DNA of 64,000 nt, from assembly GCF_029981845.1 (NCBI RefSeq), contig NZ_CP104164.1, positions 124,001 to 188,000 on the forward strand, given 5' to 3'. A program made the translations under genes and the position numbers. The notes below the pieces were generated by a model. It worked only from the letters and a program-made list of their open reading frames with translations. It made no database searches and was not told the origin of the DNA. This document shows, piece by piece, positions 24,841 through 35,400 of the stretch (position 1 is its first letter; each line of letters begins with the position of its first letter). The stretch comes from Candidatus Bandiella numerosa. GTDB lineage: Bacteria; Pseudomonadota; Alphaproteobacteria; Rickettsiales; Midichloriaceae.

Positions 24841-25116
24841 CTACTTCTCATTCACAATAGCTTTAAAATCAGACCCAACTGAGAAACTTATTCTCCTTTG
24901 TGCAGGAACTTTAGCCATTGTCCCTTTTGGTGTCTTTACTTCCTTTGCCTCTGTTCGTTTTGCTTTAAAACTTCCAAATCCTGTGAATCTTAATTCATCA
25001 TTATCCTTCATAGATGTAGCTATACATTTAAATATTTTGTCTAAATGCCTACCAGCTTCTGCTTTACTTATATCTAGTTCTTTTGACAGCTTTTCTATAA
25101 ATTCTGCTTTATTCAT
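24841..25116 (-). CDS. hup: HU-family DNA-binding protein
   Basis: HU is a small nucleoid protein that bends and wraps DNA as a dimer. The 91-residue product starts Met-Asn-Lys-Ala-Glu-Phe-Ile and has Gly-Phe-Gly-Ser-Phe-Lys and the arm region Lys-Val-Pro-Ala-Gln-Arg-Arg-Ile-Ser-Phe. These are the family signature, although the usual Arg-Asn-Pro turn is replaced by Lys-Thr-Pro-Lys-Gly. A GGAG-type ribosome site precedes the ATG. Which HU/IHF paralogue it is cannot be settled from one gene. Confidence 0.93.
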   Translation of the reverse strand: MNKAEFIEKLSKELDISKAEAGRHLDKIFKCIATSMKDNDELRFTGFGSFKAKRTEAKEVKTPKGTMAKVPAQRRISFSVGSDFKAIVNEK

Positions 25117-25145
25117 TTTTAATCTCCTTTGAAGGTATTTTGTAA

Positions 25146-25352
25146 TTAAATTAATTCAATATTTTCTGCTGATTGCTTACCTTTGTTAGAAGAAATTTCA
25201 AATTTAATTTTTTGATTATCTTTTAATCCTTCAAGCCCAGCCTCCTCAACCGCAGACCTGTGTATAAACACATCTTTTGAACCATTTTCTGGAGCTATAA
25301 ATCCATATCCTTTGGTAGAATCAAACCATTTTACTGTTCCTGTTATTTTCAT
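25146..25352 (-). CDS. cspA: cold-shock domain protein
   Basis: A single-domain cold-shock protein that binds single-stranded RNA/DNA. RNP1 (Lys-Gly-Tyr-Gly-Phe-Ile) and RNP2 (Val-Phe-Ile-His) motifs are intact, and the protein starts Met-Lys-Ile-Thr-Gly-Thr-Val-Lys-Trp-Phe. I chose Met at 25352, as Csp proteins begin close to this strand; an in-frame ATG at 25379 adds nine residues. It is followed by hup. The roughly 290 bases upstream (25380-25672) are AT-rich, hold no gene and may be a leader, as is common for csp genes. Confidence 0.94.
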   Translation of the reverse strand: MKITGTVKWFDSTKGYGFIAPENGSKDVFIHRSAVEEAGLEGLKDNQKIKFEISSNKGKQSAENIELI

Positions 25353-25672
25353 AGTACTTTTTTTATAAATTGTTTTCATAATTAATTACAAATGCTGACC
25401 ACTAGATCAGCTTAGAATTAACTATTTTTTACACTCTAGCACGTATTTGCGAATTTTTCTTGTTTTATTTTTTTTTTCAATTTGATTTATAGTAAACTAT
25501 AAGAATTACAAGATTAAACTATAATATCTCACAATTTATTCTTCTTTCAAATCACACGCTTATAAGTGATACAATAATCTCAAAAAACGATTACCATAAA
25601 GTAGATAATAGGCGGGATTATCATCAAGAAAAACAATTTACTTTCCCCCCTCTCTTCTATAATAACCACTAT

Positions 25673-26926
25673 CTATGGCATATCGGTAGCTGTAGCTCTT
25701 TTAGCTTCAACAACTCCTAAGATTTTATCTAGAACAATAAAAAATCCCCCATTACCCGCTACATTTAATAAAGCCAAAAATGGGTCTAGTAAAAAATATA
25801 ACGTTGCAATCGCTGAAAGCATTGCGGAATTAAATCCGAGTTCCGTTGATAGTAGTGGTAATATGGCTAATATACCGCCTCCTGGAATTGTTAAAACAGT
25901 AAACTTCATAAATACGTAATATACTAAAAAAATAGTAAATTCTGCGTATGTTATATCGTAATGAAACATTTTTAAGACAATCATTATGCATGCAGGCACT
26001 AAAAAGCAGTCTCCTAATAAGTGCATATTAGAAGTTGCTGGAATAAGAGAAACAAGAATTTTTGATTTTTGATCAATATTTTTTTGCACACCTTTAATCG
26101 TATATGGTAATGCTGCTGTACTTGACATAGAAACAAAAGCCACAAAAATTGCAGGCAACATATTAATAACGCTTGTAAAAGAAGCTACAATATTAAAGCG
26201 TCTTGCAACAATGTAAATTAATAAAATATAAATTAATGATACTGCAATGATAATCTTAAGAACATAGAGATGACTAATTATTGCTAATTCAAAAATATTG
26301 TCATGTTGTAATTTTATAATAAATCCAAGAATGAATATTGGTATTATTGGAATAAAGACGCTATTAATGAATTTCATAATATAATCAAAGAGCTTATCTG
26401 CAACTTGCTCAGCTTTATCTTTTATAATTAACGGCAACAGAATTCCTAAAATTATCCCTATTATCAATGCAAACTTATTAGATAATATTTTATAAAAATT
26501 AAGTGTCCACAAAGGCTTTAAGTTACCTAAATTTTCCAATTGATTACTATACGCATTCCCTAAATCTGGAGTATTAGCAAATACATAAAAACTAATATTA
26601 AATGAAATAAATGATGCAATAAAATTGGATAAATACACCAATAATATAAATGAAAAAGCCAATTTGATTGCTTGATTTTTAAGCAAAATTATGCTTCTGG
26701 AAATAAAAATCACCACAACAAATGGAACAATGAAAATTAACAATTCTTGAATAGTAAGACTAACAGAATATAAAATTGCTTTAAAATTTAATGGGATATA
26801 GTTGCCAAAACAGAAGATTAATATTAATAATATTACCAACACTAGGGATGTTTTTTTCATATTATTACATTTTGACATATAAAAAATTGCTGGTAACATA
26901 CCTAAAAATTGTTGATTAGTATACAA
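25673..26926 (-). CDS. dicarboxylate/amino acid:cation symporter (DAACS family)
   Basis: A multi-pass inner-membrane transporter, about eight to ten hydrophobic helices plus hairpins. The family motifs seen are the serine-rich hairpin Ser-Met-Ser-Ser-Thr-Ala-Ala-Leu-Pro and the C-terminal Asp-Pro-x-x-Ala-Leu-Leu-Asn-Val-Ala-Gly-Asn. Relatives carry glutamate, aspartate or C4-dicarboxylates with Na+ or H+. The usual Asn-Met-Asp-Gly-Thr segment is altered here to Asn-Met-His-Leu-Leu-Gly-Asp, so the substrate may differ. The start is uncertain: Met at 26860 would begin right before the first hydrophobic helix. Import of host metabolites would suit an intracellular life. Confidence 0.82.
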   Translation of the reverse strand: MYTNQQFLGMLPAIFYMSKCNNMKKTSLVLVILLILIFCFGNYIPLNFKAILYSVSLTIQELLIFIVPFVVVIFISRSIILLKNQAIKLAFSFILLVYLSNFIASFISFNISFYVFANTPDLGNAYSNQLENLGNLKPLWTLNFYKILSNKFALIIGIILGILLPLIIKDKAEQVADKLFDYIMKFINSVFIPIIPIFILGFIIKLQHDNIFELAIISHLYVLKIIIAVSLIYILLIYIVARRFNIVASFTSVINMLPAIFVAFVSMSSTAALPYTIKGVQKNIDQKSKILVSLIPATSNMHLLGDCFLVPACIMIVLKMFHYDITYAEFTIFLVYYVFMKFTVLTIPGGGILAILPLLSTELGFNSAMLSAIATLYFLLDPFLALLNVAGNGGFFIVLDKILGVVEAKRATATDMP

Positions 26927-26970
26927 GAATTCTACTATTAGTTAATCATCAATCAAAAAATAACAGATTA

Positions 26971-28584
26971 ATGAGAAAAATACTTTTTAATAGGCATAAC
27001 TTAATTTTAATAATAGCCATCTCAATTCTAATTTTTTTGAATATGATTTTTGTTAAAGATATTCTTACAAAAGAGTATCAAACTGCAATCATCCTCTCTA
27101 ATATTGGCTTTTCAATATTTCTTATTTCTGTAATATCTATAAGCCGAATCTTCTTCATACCGTTTTTCATTATTATGCTGTTTATCGGCAGTCTTCTTAG
27201 TTATTTTCAAATTTTCTTTGGCATTAATTTTAATGAATCAGTTTTAGAAAGTACCTTAAATACCGATTACGATGAAGCAATTACATTTGTTGATTATAAA
27301 TTAATTCTTTGGATAGTAGTTTTTTGGTTAATTCCGAGCACAATGATACTGCTACAAGCAAAATCATTAAAAATTAGGATTAAAAATAAATTTATATCAA
27401 CGTTATTAATTGCCTTCATTGGAGCTTCAATCTTTTATACACCTATGCTGTTTGTAAAGGGAATTAATCCGATAGTTTTTTTGCAACATATGACTGCAGT
27501 TAACTTATATCCCTCAAATCTTGTGGTTACTGTAAAAACATATTTTAAGCATAATAAATTCAGAAATGGAGAGAAAAAAGATGTATTTGGTAAATATACA
27601 TTTAATTTGGAGGAAAATGGTATAAAAGTGGTGTTGGTTATAGGAGAATCAGCAAGAAGTGATAGATTTGGTATTAATGGATATAGTCGCAATACAACAC
27701 CCAAATTAGAAGAAGAAAATAATTTAGTTAGCTTTAAAGATGCTTATTCTCTTGCAACGTATACCATAATGGGGATAAAAAATATTTTTAAAATACATTC
27801 TTTGGCCAATGAAAATACCATTATTTCAGTCTTTAATAAACTGGATTTTAAAAGTTGGTGGGTAAGTTTACAATCGTTTGTTGATGATATAAACAGCGTT
27901 GCATCTGAGGCTAATGAGTTAATAACTAAGGAAATTCTTTTGCAAAATAATAATTACAATATCAAAGATGAAAATCTAGTAAGTTATATGCACAATTTAT
28001 TGGCTCAAAATAAATCTAGTAATCAATTTATTGTACTGCATACTCAAGGCAGTCATAGAACGTATGATGATAGATATCCAGAAGACTTTAGAAAATTTGC
28101 ACCAACCTGCACTGATGCAAACAATTCTTCCATTCTTAAAAGAATTTTTCAAAGAAATTCTTGTGAATATAAGGAAGAAAGTGGTAATTCCTATGATAAT
28201 TCGATACTTTATACAGATTATGTTTTAAGTAAAATGATCAATGAATTAAAGCCATATAAAGCTATGTTCATTTACATCTCTGATCACGGAGAATCACTTG
28301 GTGAGAACGGAATTTATCTTCACAGTTATGAATATAGTAAAGCTCCAAAAGAGCAGGTTCATGTTCCATATCTTTTGTGGTTTTCTGATAATTTATTAAA
28401 AAGTGACCCTATGATTAAAAGAAATATGGAAATAGCCCAAAGTAATGCAAATAAAAAAGTAGATCAAAGCACAGTTTTATATTCGTTGCTAGATTGCATC
28501 AATGTCCAGTCTAACTTCATTGATAAGAGAAAAAGTGTTTGCTCCAAAGACCTAGGTCACAACGTTCAGTTTGGAAGAAAATAG
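26971..28584 (+). CDS. EptA-like phosphoethanolamine transferase
   Basis: A membrane-bound sulfatase-fold enzyme that would transfer phosphoethanolamine to lipid A or another envelope glycan. Four to five hydrophobic helices fill residues 1-165. The periplasmic catalytic domain follows, with Gly-Glu-Ser-Ala-Arg-Ser-Asp-Arg-Phe and Asn-Gly-Tyr-Ser-Arg-Asn-Thr-Thr-Pro. The zinc motif Ser-Asp-His-Gly-Glu-Ser-Leu-Gly-Glu-Asn-Gly is intact, as is His in Val-His-Val-Pro. The nucleophile region reads Leu-Ala-Thr-Tyr-Thr-Ile-Met-Gly instead of the usual Gly-Thr-Ala-Thr-x-x-Ser-x-Pro, so the active threonine must be inferred by position. At 537 residues the length is normal. It is isolated from LPS genes. 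Confidence 0.86.
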   Translation: MRKILFNRHNLILIIAISILIFLNMIFVKDILTKEYQTAIILSNIGFSIFLISVISISRIFFIPFFIIMLFIGSLLSYFQIFFGINFNESVLESTLNTDYDEAITFVDYKLILWIVVFWLIPSTMILLQAKSLKIRIKNKFISTLLIAFIGASIFYTPMLFVKGINPIVFLQHMTAVNLYPSNLVVTVKTYFKHNKFRNGEKKDVFGKYTFNLEENGIKVVLVIGESARSDRFGINGYSRNTTPKLEEENNLVSFKDAYSLATYTIMGIKNIFKIHSLANENTIISVFNKLDFKSWWVSLQSFVDDINSVASEANELITKEILLQNNNYNIKDENLVSYMHNLLAQNKSSNQFIVLHTQGSHRTYDDRYPEDFRKFAPTCTDANNSSILKRIFQRNSCEYKEESGNSYDNSILYTDYVLSKMINELKPYKAMFIYISDHGESLGENGIYLHSYEYSKAPKEQVHVPYLLWFSDNLLKSDPMIKRNMEIAQSNANKKVDQSTVLYSLLDCINVQSNFIDKRKSVCSKDLGHNVQFGRK

Positions 28585-28719
28585 CTTTCCATTTTCCATT
28601 TTGAATTTTATTAAAGCACAAATGATTAAGTAATATTAAATTAAAAAAAGGTTGCGTTGTTGCAATGATCTGTAATTTCACTATATCATAATAAAAGTGG
28701 AATAATTAAGTCTAAAATT

Positions 28720-31296
28720 ATGAATTTCGATAAATTTACAGATAATTCAAAATCTTTGATTCAGCAAGCTCAAGCATTCGCTATGTCAAAAAATCATCAG
28801 CAATTTAAACCTGAGCACATTGCTTATACATTGATAAGCAAGGAAGATGAGATTTGTCGTAGATTAATTAATTTATGCAATGTTGAGCCTGATAAGATTT
28901 TGCAAAAATTAACAATTTATTTAGACTCACTGCCTTCAGTAACTGGTTCTAGTCAATTATATCTTTCCAATGAAAATGCTAAAGTCTTAGTGTTGGCTGA
29001 ACAAATTGCTAAAAAGAGAGGCGATACCTTTGTAAGTACCGAAAGTATTTTACAGGCTATTACCGAGACTAAAGGCACTGAAATATATAAAATATTATCT
29101 GAAGAAAATATAAATTCATCAAAAATTTCTTCTGCAATAGATCAAATGAGAAAAGGTAGAGTAGCAGATACAGCAAATGCGGAAAATACCTTTGAAGCCT
29201 TAAAAAAATATACAAAGGATATTACTCAATGCGCTGCTGAAGGTAAATTAGATCCTGTTATTGGCAGAGATGAAGAAATAAGAAGGGCTATACAAGTGTT
29301 ATCTAGAAGAACAAAAAATAATCCGGTATTGATAGGGGAGCCAGGTGTAGGAAAAACTGCAATCATTGAAGGTTTGGCCCAAAGAATTTACACTAATGAT
29401 ATCCCAGAAAGTTTAAAGAATCTGAAAGTGCTATCTCTAGATTTAGGAGCTTTAATTGCAGGTGCTAAATATAGAGGGGAATTTGAAGAAAGATTGAAAT
29501 CAGTTTTAAATGAAATTTCTGCGTCATCGGGACAAGTAATATTATTCATTGATGAGCTACATACCTTAGTTGGAGCAGGCGCAAGTGAAGGAGCGATGGA
29601 TGCATCAAACCTTCTAAAACCAGCTCTTGCTAGAGGAGAATTGCATTGCGTAGGCGCAACCACTCTTGCGGAATATAAAAAATATATAGAAAAAGATGCA
29701 GCTCTTGCAAGAAGATTTCAGCCGGTATTCGTTCCAGAACCAAGCGTAGAAGACTGTATTTCAATTTTAAGAGGTTTAAAAGAAAAATATGAAGTTCATC
29801 ATGGAGTGAGGATTACAGATAATGCCATTATAGCTGCAGCAAATCTTTCTAGTAGATATATTACTGATAGGTTCTTACCAGATAAAGCGATAGATTTGAT
29901 AGATGAAGCAGCTAGTAGGTTAAAAATGCAAATAGACAGTAAACCAGAACAAATTGATGAACTGGAGAGAAAAATTATTCAATTAAAAATTGAGCAATCT
30001 GCTCTTGAAAAGGAGAGCGATAAAGCATCTAAAGAGCAATTACAAAATATTTTAAAAGATCTGGAAAAATTAGAGTCTAATTATATGGATTTAATGAGTA
30101 AGTGGCAATCTGAGAAATTGAAAATTACAGATATACAATCTCTGAAAGAAAAATTAGATGCAGCAAAAGTAAATTTGGATATTGCCCAAAGACAAGGAGA
30201 TTTTAATAAAGCTGGTGAATTAAGATATAGTGTCATCCCTGAAATTCAGGCCAATTTAGAAAAAATAGAAAGAGAAAGAGAGAATACAATGCTAAAAGAG
30301 GTTGTTTCAGAAAATGATATCGCTTCAATTGTATCAAAATGGACTGGGGTTCCTATTGATAGCATGTTGGCATCAGAAAAAGATAAGTTACTTAAAATGG
30401 AAGATTTTCTAAGAACTTTTGTTGTTGGTCAAGATCATGCACTAGAAATTATTTCTAAAGCAGTGAGGCGCTCAAGAGCTGGAATTGCTGATAAAGATAA
30501 GCCAATTGGATCATTCTTATTCATTGGACCAACTGGTGTGGGAAAAACTGAATTAACTAAGGCTCTAGCCACATTTCTTTTTAATGATAAAAAAGCCATC
30601 CTTAGAATTGATATGTCTGAATATATGGAAAAGCATTCCGTAGCTAGGTTAATTGGATCTCCCCCTGGATATGTTGGATATGAAGAAGGGGGTAAATTAA
30701 CAGAAACTGTTAGGAGAAGACCATATCAAGTAATATTATTTGATGAAGTTGAAAAAGCTCATCCTGATGTGTTTAATATACTTTTGCAGGTGCTTGATGA
30801 AGGTAGATTAACTGATGGGCAGGGAAGAACAGTTGATTTCAAAAATACTTTGATAATATTAACATCAAATTTAGGCTCGCAATTAATCTCCTCCCTTCCT
30901 GCTGATAAAGATGTGAACGAAATAAAAGATGAGATTATGGTATTCGTTAGAGAATCCTTTAAACCAGAATTTATAAATCGTTTAGATGAAATAATATTGT
31001 TCAATAAGCTGAAAAAAGAAAATATGGCTGACATCGTAGATATTCAATTGGAGAGACTAAAGGATTTACTGAGTGAAAAAAATATTTCTATTGAGGTCAC
31101 ACCTAAACTAAAATTATGGTTAGCAGATAAGGGATTTGACGAAGTTTACGGAGCAAGGCCTTTAAAGAGAGTTATTCAAAATAATATTCAGAATTTTATT
31201 GCTGAAAAACTAATTTTAGGAGAAATCATCCCTAAAGATAATATAATTCTCAATTTGCAAGATGGAGAGATTATTAGTATAAAAAAGAAAAAATAA
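28720..31296 (+). CDS. clpB: disaggregase ClpB
   Basis: ClpB is a hexameric AAA+ chaperone that, with DnaK, dissolves aggregates. The 858-residue product has the Clp N domain (1-140). The first AAA module has Gly-Glu-Pro-Gly-Val-Gly-Lys-Thr near 206. The middle coiled coil (about 405-525) separates ClpB from ClpA. The second AAA module has Gly-Pro-Thr-Gly-Val-Gly-Lys-Thr near 603. The pore loops are Lys-Tyr-Arg-Gly and Gly-Tyr-Val-Gly. The arrangement matches the full-length family. It is an isolated transcription unit with about 135 bases upstream; I did not find a clear heat-shock promoter. Confidence 0.97.
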   Translation: MNFDKFTDNSKSLIQQAQAFAMSKNHQQFKPEHIAYTLISKEDEICRRLINLCNVEPDKILQKLTIYLDSLPSVTGSSQLYLSNENAKVLVLAEQIAKKRGDTFVSTESILQAITETKGTEIYKILSEENINSSKISSAIDQMRKGRVADTANAENTFEALKKYTKDITQCAAEGKLDPVIGRDEEIRRAIQVLSRRTKNNPVLIGEPGVGKTAIIEGLAQRIYTNDIPESLKNLKVLSLDLGALIAGAKYRGEFEERLKSVLNEISASSGQVILFIDELHTLVGAGASEGAMDASNLLKPALARGELHCVGATTLAEYKKYIEKDAALARRFQPVFVPEPSVEDCISILRGLKEKYEVHHGVRITDNAIIAAANLSSRYITDRFLPDKAIDLIDEAASRLKMQIDSKPEQIDELERKIIQLKIEQSALEKESDKASKEQLQNILKDLEKLESNYMDLMSKWQSEKLKITDIQSLKEKLDAAKVNLDIAQRQGDFNKAGELRYSVIPEIQANLEKIERERENTMLKEVVSENDIASIVSKWTGVPIDSMLASEKDKLLKMEDFLRTFVVGQDHALEIISKAVRRSRAGIADKDKPIGSFLFIGPTGVGKTELTKALATFLFNDKKAILRIDMSEYMEKHSVARLIGSPPGYVGYEEGGKLTETVRRRPYQVILFDEVEKAHPDVFNILLQVLDEGRLTDGQGRTVDFKNTLIILTSNLGSQLISSLPADKDVNEIKDEIMVFVRESFKPEFINRLDEIILFNKLKKENMADIVDIQLERLKDLLSEKNISIEVTPKLKLWLADKGFDEVYGARPLKRVIQNNIQNFIAEKLILGEIIPKDNIILNLQDGEIISIKKKK

Positions 31297-31333
31297 GGAC
31301 TAGATTACAGAGCTCTTAATATTTCTGAAGAAT

Positions 31334-32308
31334 ATGAAAAAATTTACTGAAAATCTTTTGAAAGTAGTCAATATGCTCTCTGATGAAAAATATATGAGTG
31401 GGGCAGAAATGGCTAAGCATTTAGGTATATCAAGAACCGCCATATGGAAAATCATTAAAGTTTTAATCAGCTATGGGATTGATATAACATCCGATAATAA
31501 ATTAGGCTATAAGACAACTCAAAAATTGATTCTGCTTGATAGAGATGTAATCGGCAGAAATACTAATTATAATCTTACCAAATTGGATATTTTTGAATCT
31601 ATCAATTCAACAAATGAATTTTTGAAAGGTACGCGACATCAAGATTATCAAAATCATATTTGCCTGGCAGAACATCAATCAAGTGGAAATGCTAGATTGA
31701 AGAGAAGCTGGGATTCACCATTCGGGCAAAATTTGTATTTATCTATTAAACACTACTTTAAAAAAGACATTTCTTTTATTTCAGGATTAAGTTTAATCAC
31801 AGGATTGAGCGTTATAAGAACATTATCCCAGTTAAATATTTCTAATAAATTTAAAATTAAATGGCCAAATGATATTTATTGTGAAGATAAAAAAATTGCA
31901 GGCATTCTAACAGAGGTTGTTGGAGAAAGTTACGGTGGATGTATGGCTGTAATTGGTATAGGGCTTAATGTCAACATGACAGAATTATCCAATAAAAATG
32001 TTATTAATTGGACTTCTCTAAAAAAAATCACTGGGAAGCATTTTGATAGGAATGAAATTTGCATTTCCCTTATCAATAACATAATTAAAGATATAGAAAA
32101 ATTTAGCATTTTAGGGTTGGAGTATTTTTTAAGTGATTGGAATAATCATGATTATCTCACTAATAAAAAAATTGTAGTTAAAAACAATGAACAAACTATC
32201 GAAGGAGAATATAAAGGCATTGATGCTCAAGGCAACTTATTGCTTAAAATCGATAACAAAATAATAACTCTTTATTCTGGTGATGCATCCATAGCTTCAA
32301 TTAAGTAA
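31334..32308 (+). CDS. birA: bifunctional biotin ligase/repressor BirA
   Basis: BirA attaches biotin to acetyl-CoA carboxylase and can repress biotin genes. An N-terminal helix-turn-helix (Gly-Ala-Glu-Met-Ala-Lys-His-Leu-Gly-Ile-Ser-Arg-Thr-Ala-Ile-Trp) precedes the catalytic domain with Lys-Trp-Pro-Asn-Asp-Ile and Lys-Ile-Ala-Gly-Ile-Leu-Thr-Glu. The biotinyl-AMP loop, GRGRRG in Escherichia coli, reads Gly-Asn-Ala-Arg-Leu-Lys-Arg-Ser-Trp here, keeping the key Arg and Trp. It follows clpB by about 37 bases. Confidence 0.93.
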   Translation: MKKFTENLLKVVNMLSDEKYMSGAEMAKHLGISRTAIWKIIKVLISYGIDITSDNKLGYKTTQKLILLDRDVIGRNTNYNLTKLDIFESINSTNEFLKGTRHQDYQNHICLAEHQSSGNARLKRSWDSPFGQNLYLSIKHYFKKDISFISGLSLITGLSVIRTLSQLNISNKFKIKWPNDIYCEDKKIAGILTEVVGESYGGCMAVIGIGLNVNMTELSNKNVINWTSLKKITGKHFDRNEICISLINNIIKDIEKFSILGLEYFLSDWNNHDYLTNKKIVVKNNEQTIEGEYKGIDAQGNLLLKIDNKIITLYSGDASIASIK

Positions 32309-32428
32309 CCAGTATATAAATTATTGCTAAAAATATTTACTGCGTATATTAAGCATAAAAAAAGTGACATCCATTTTATTTTCTAATATAAGGGTTTATT
32401 CCAGGCACGTGAATTAAATATAGTTGTT

Positions 32429-35400
32429 TTGTTAAGTACAAATTATAACAAGATAGAGAAAAACTTATACTCTCCCAAAAGCACAAAAGCTTATGTGCTA
32501 AATAAATTATTAAATAAAAATACCTCAATTTTATATATTGCTAACAATGAAAAAACTGCACTTGAACTGTATAATTTTTCGAAATTTTTTATATCAAATA
32601 ATGTGCAGGTAATATATTTACCTGCTTGCGATAGTAACCCTTATACAATAAATAGTTGCTCAAATTTTCTTCATAGAGCCAGCTCACTCCACAAACTATC
32701 TAAATCTATAAATAATAGTAGATTAATAATTTCAAACGTAGCAGGCTTAACTCAATTTCAACCTCCTATTGCCACCATCAAAGAGATAAGTAAAATTTTA
32801 CAAATTAATCAAAAATATGATTTTTCGGAATTAATCATCTTTCTACATAATATTGGTTACAAAAGGGTTGATACAGTTGAAGAATTTGGAGAATTTTCTG
32901 TGCGTGGAGGGATTATAGATATAGCCATATTTGATCATGAGCATGGTATTAGATTAAATTTCACTGATAATGCTTTAGAAACAATTAAAAAATTTGACTT
33001 AAATACGCAAATTAGCACAGAGAAAATTACTTCCATCACCATCATACCTGCACATGAGGTTTTTTTATGTGAATCATTTAAAGATTTATTTATAAGCAAA
33101 TATTCAAAAAAAATTAATAACGATGCTGTAAAATACTTACAAGATATAAATGATGTAAAATTTCGTGAAGCGGTTAGTTGGCTTCAATCAATATATTACG
33201 ATGATCCAAGTAATGTTCTTGATTACCTAACTAATGACGGAATTGTGATTAAAGAACATGATTTTGATCCTTGTTTAAATGAATATTGGCAGTTACTGCA
33301 AAAAAAATACCAATTAACACTAGAGAATAACGACTCTGAGAATTTATTACCACCACCTTCAGAAATATATTTATCACCGGAGGGCATTAATAAGAAAATT
33401 GTCACATTTCCTAATTTTACTATCACTCCATTTAATAATAATGAAGGAGAAAGATTTAATGAGAGTCCCAATATTTATAATATTTCTAAACTCAATAATA
33501 TATCAGAATTAGAGGGGCTTAAGAAATTTTTACTATCGTTAAATGATGATTTTAAAGACAAAAAAGCGATCCTTTTATTATCGCACGAATCTAAATTAGA
33601 TAGAGTAATAAATTATTTATCCCAGCAAGGGTATGATCTTGAAATAATTAATAATATTGATGAAATTAAAATAAGTGTAAAAAAGCTTTTTTTATCAAAA
33701 TTACCATTTGAAACAGGATTCGTTACAGATGATTTAGTTTTTATCACTGAAAAAGACATATTTGGAAAGATTGGCGTTCATTCCAGTTCTAAAAAGAAAA
33801 ACATAAAAAAATTCTCACAAAGCTCATATCGCTTATATCCTGAGGAATTAGTTGTTCATAAGAAGTTTGGGGTGGGGAAATATGAGGGAATTAAAGAAAT
33901 TATAACAAGTGGTATTGTAAAAGATTTTATACATATTACCTATCACAACAATGATAAGCTTTTTGTGCCCATTGAAGATTTTGCATTAATCACAAAATAT
34001 GGAAATGATGACATTAGCAACTTGGATCAATTAGGGAAAGCATCTTGGAAATTGCGAAAAAGCAAAGCCAAAAAGAAAATTGAACAAATAGCTAAAAAGT
34101 TAATTCATATTGCAGCTCAAAGAAAGTTGCAAAAAGGCATTGAATTAAATCCGATATATATAAGCTATGAAAAATTTTGTAATTCGTTTGAGCATATTGA
34201 AACTGATGATCAAATATCCGCGATTGAAGATATAATTAAAGATTTTGGGTCTGGCTCAGTTGCTGATAGACTAATTTGTGGAGATGTTGGATTTGGAAAA
34301 ACTGAAATAGCGATGCGCGCAGCTTTCATTGTAGTAAAAGGTGATAACCCTTCTCAAGTTGCAATACTCGCTCCAACAACTCTTTTAGTAGAGCAGCATT
34401 ATAGAACTCTAACCTCTAGATTTGCTGGATTTGATGTTAAAATAAAGTCCATTTCAAGAAACAATACCAAAAAAAAGAGTGATGAAATTAGAAAAGCATT
34501 AAAAGCAGGAGAGATTGATATAATCATTGGAACTCATTCCTTACTTACTGATAAAATTGATTTTAAAAATTTGGCTTTAGTAATAATTGATGAAGAACAA
34601 AATTTTGGTGTAGCACAAAAGGAAAAGTTAAAGCAATTCAAAAAAGATGTACACATGCTTACGCTCTCTGCAACTCCTATCCCAAGGACTTTGCAAATAT
34701 CTTTGGTTGGGATCAGAGATTTAAGTATAATTAGCACACCTCCTATAAGCAGAAAACCTATCAAAACTTATGTTTTACCATTTTCTTTGGAAGTACTTAA
34801 ACAAGCTATATCAAGAGAAAATAGTAGAGGTGGCATTGTGCTTATTGTTACTCCAAGAATTCAATATATTGATGATATTGAAAACCTGATAAAAAAGCAT
34901 TTTTCTAATTTAACATTTCGCACCATACATGGTAAAGTGGATAGCCAGTCTATTGAAAAAACTTTGCTAGAATTACGAAAGAATGACATCAATATTTTAA
35001 TAAGTACTCAAATAATTGAATCTGGCTTAGACATTGAAAATGCTAATACTATTATAATAGATAAATCTAACATGTTTGGCCTGTCTCAACTGTACCAAAT
35101 AAGAGGAAGAATTGGGAGAAGGAAACAACAAGCATATGCATATTTAACATATGATCCAAAAAATAAGTTTAAGCCAGAAATTCAAGAAAGACTACTAACA
35201 ATTCAATCACTAGATCAACTTGGCTCAAGCTTAAGCTTAGCTACTGCGGATATGGATATGAGAGGATATGGAAATTTAATAGGTGAGGAACAATCTGGAA
35301 ATATCAGAGATATAGGAGTAGAGCTATATCAACAAATGTTACTTGATACTATTAAACTACTTGAAGAAAAAGAATATGAACACACTAATACTGCTTTTGA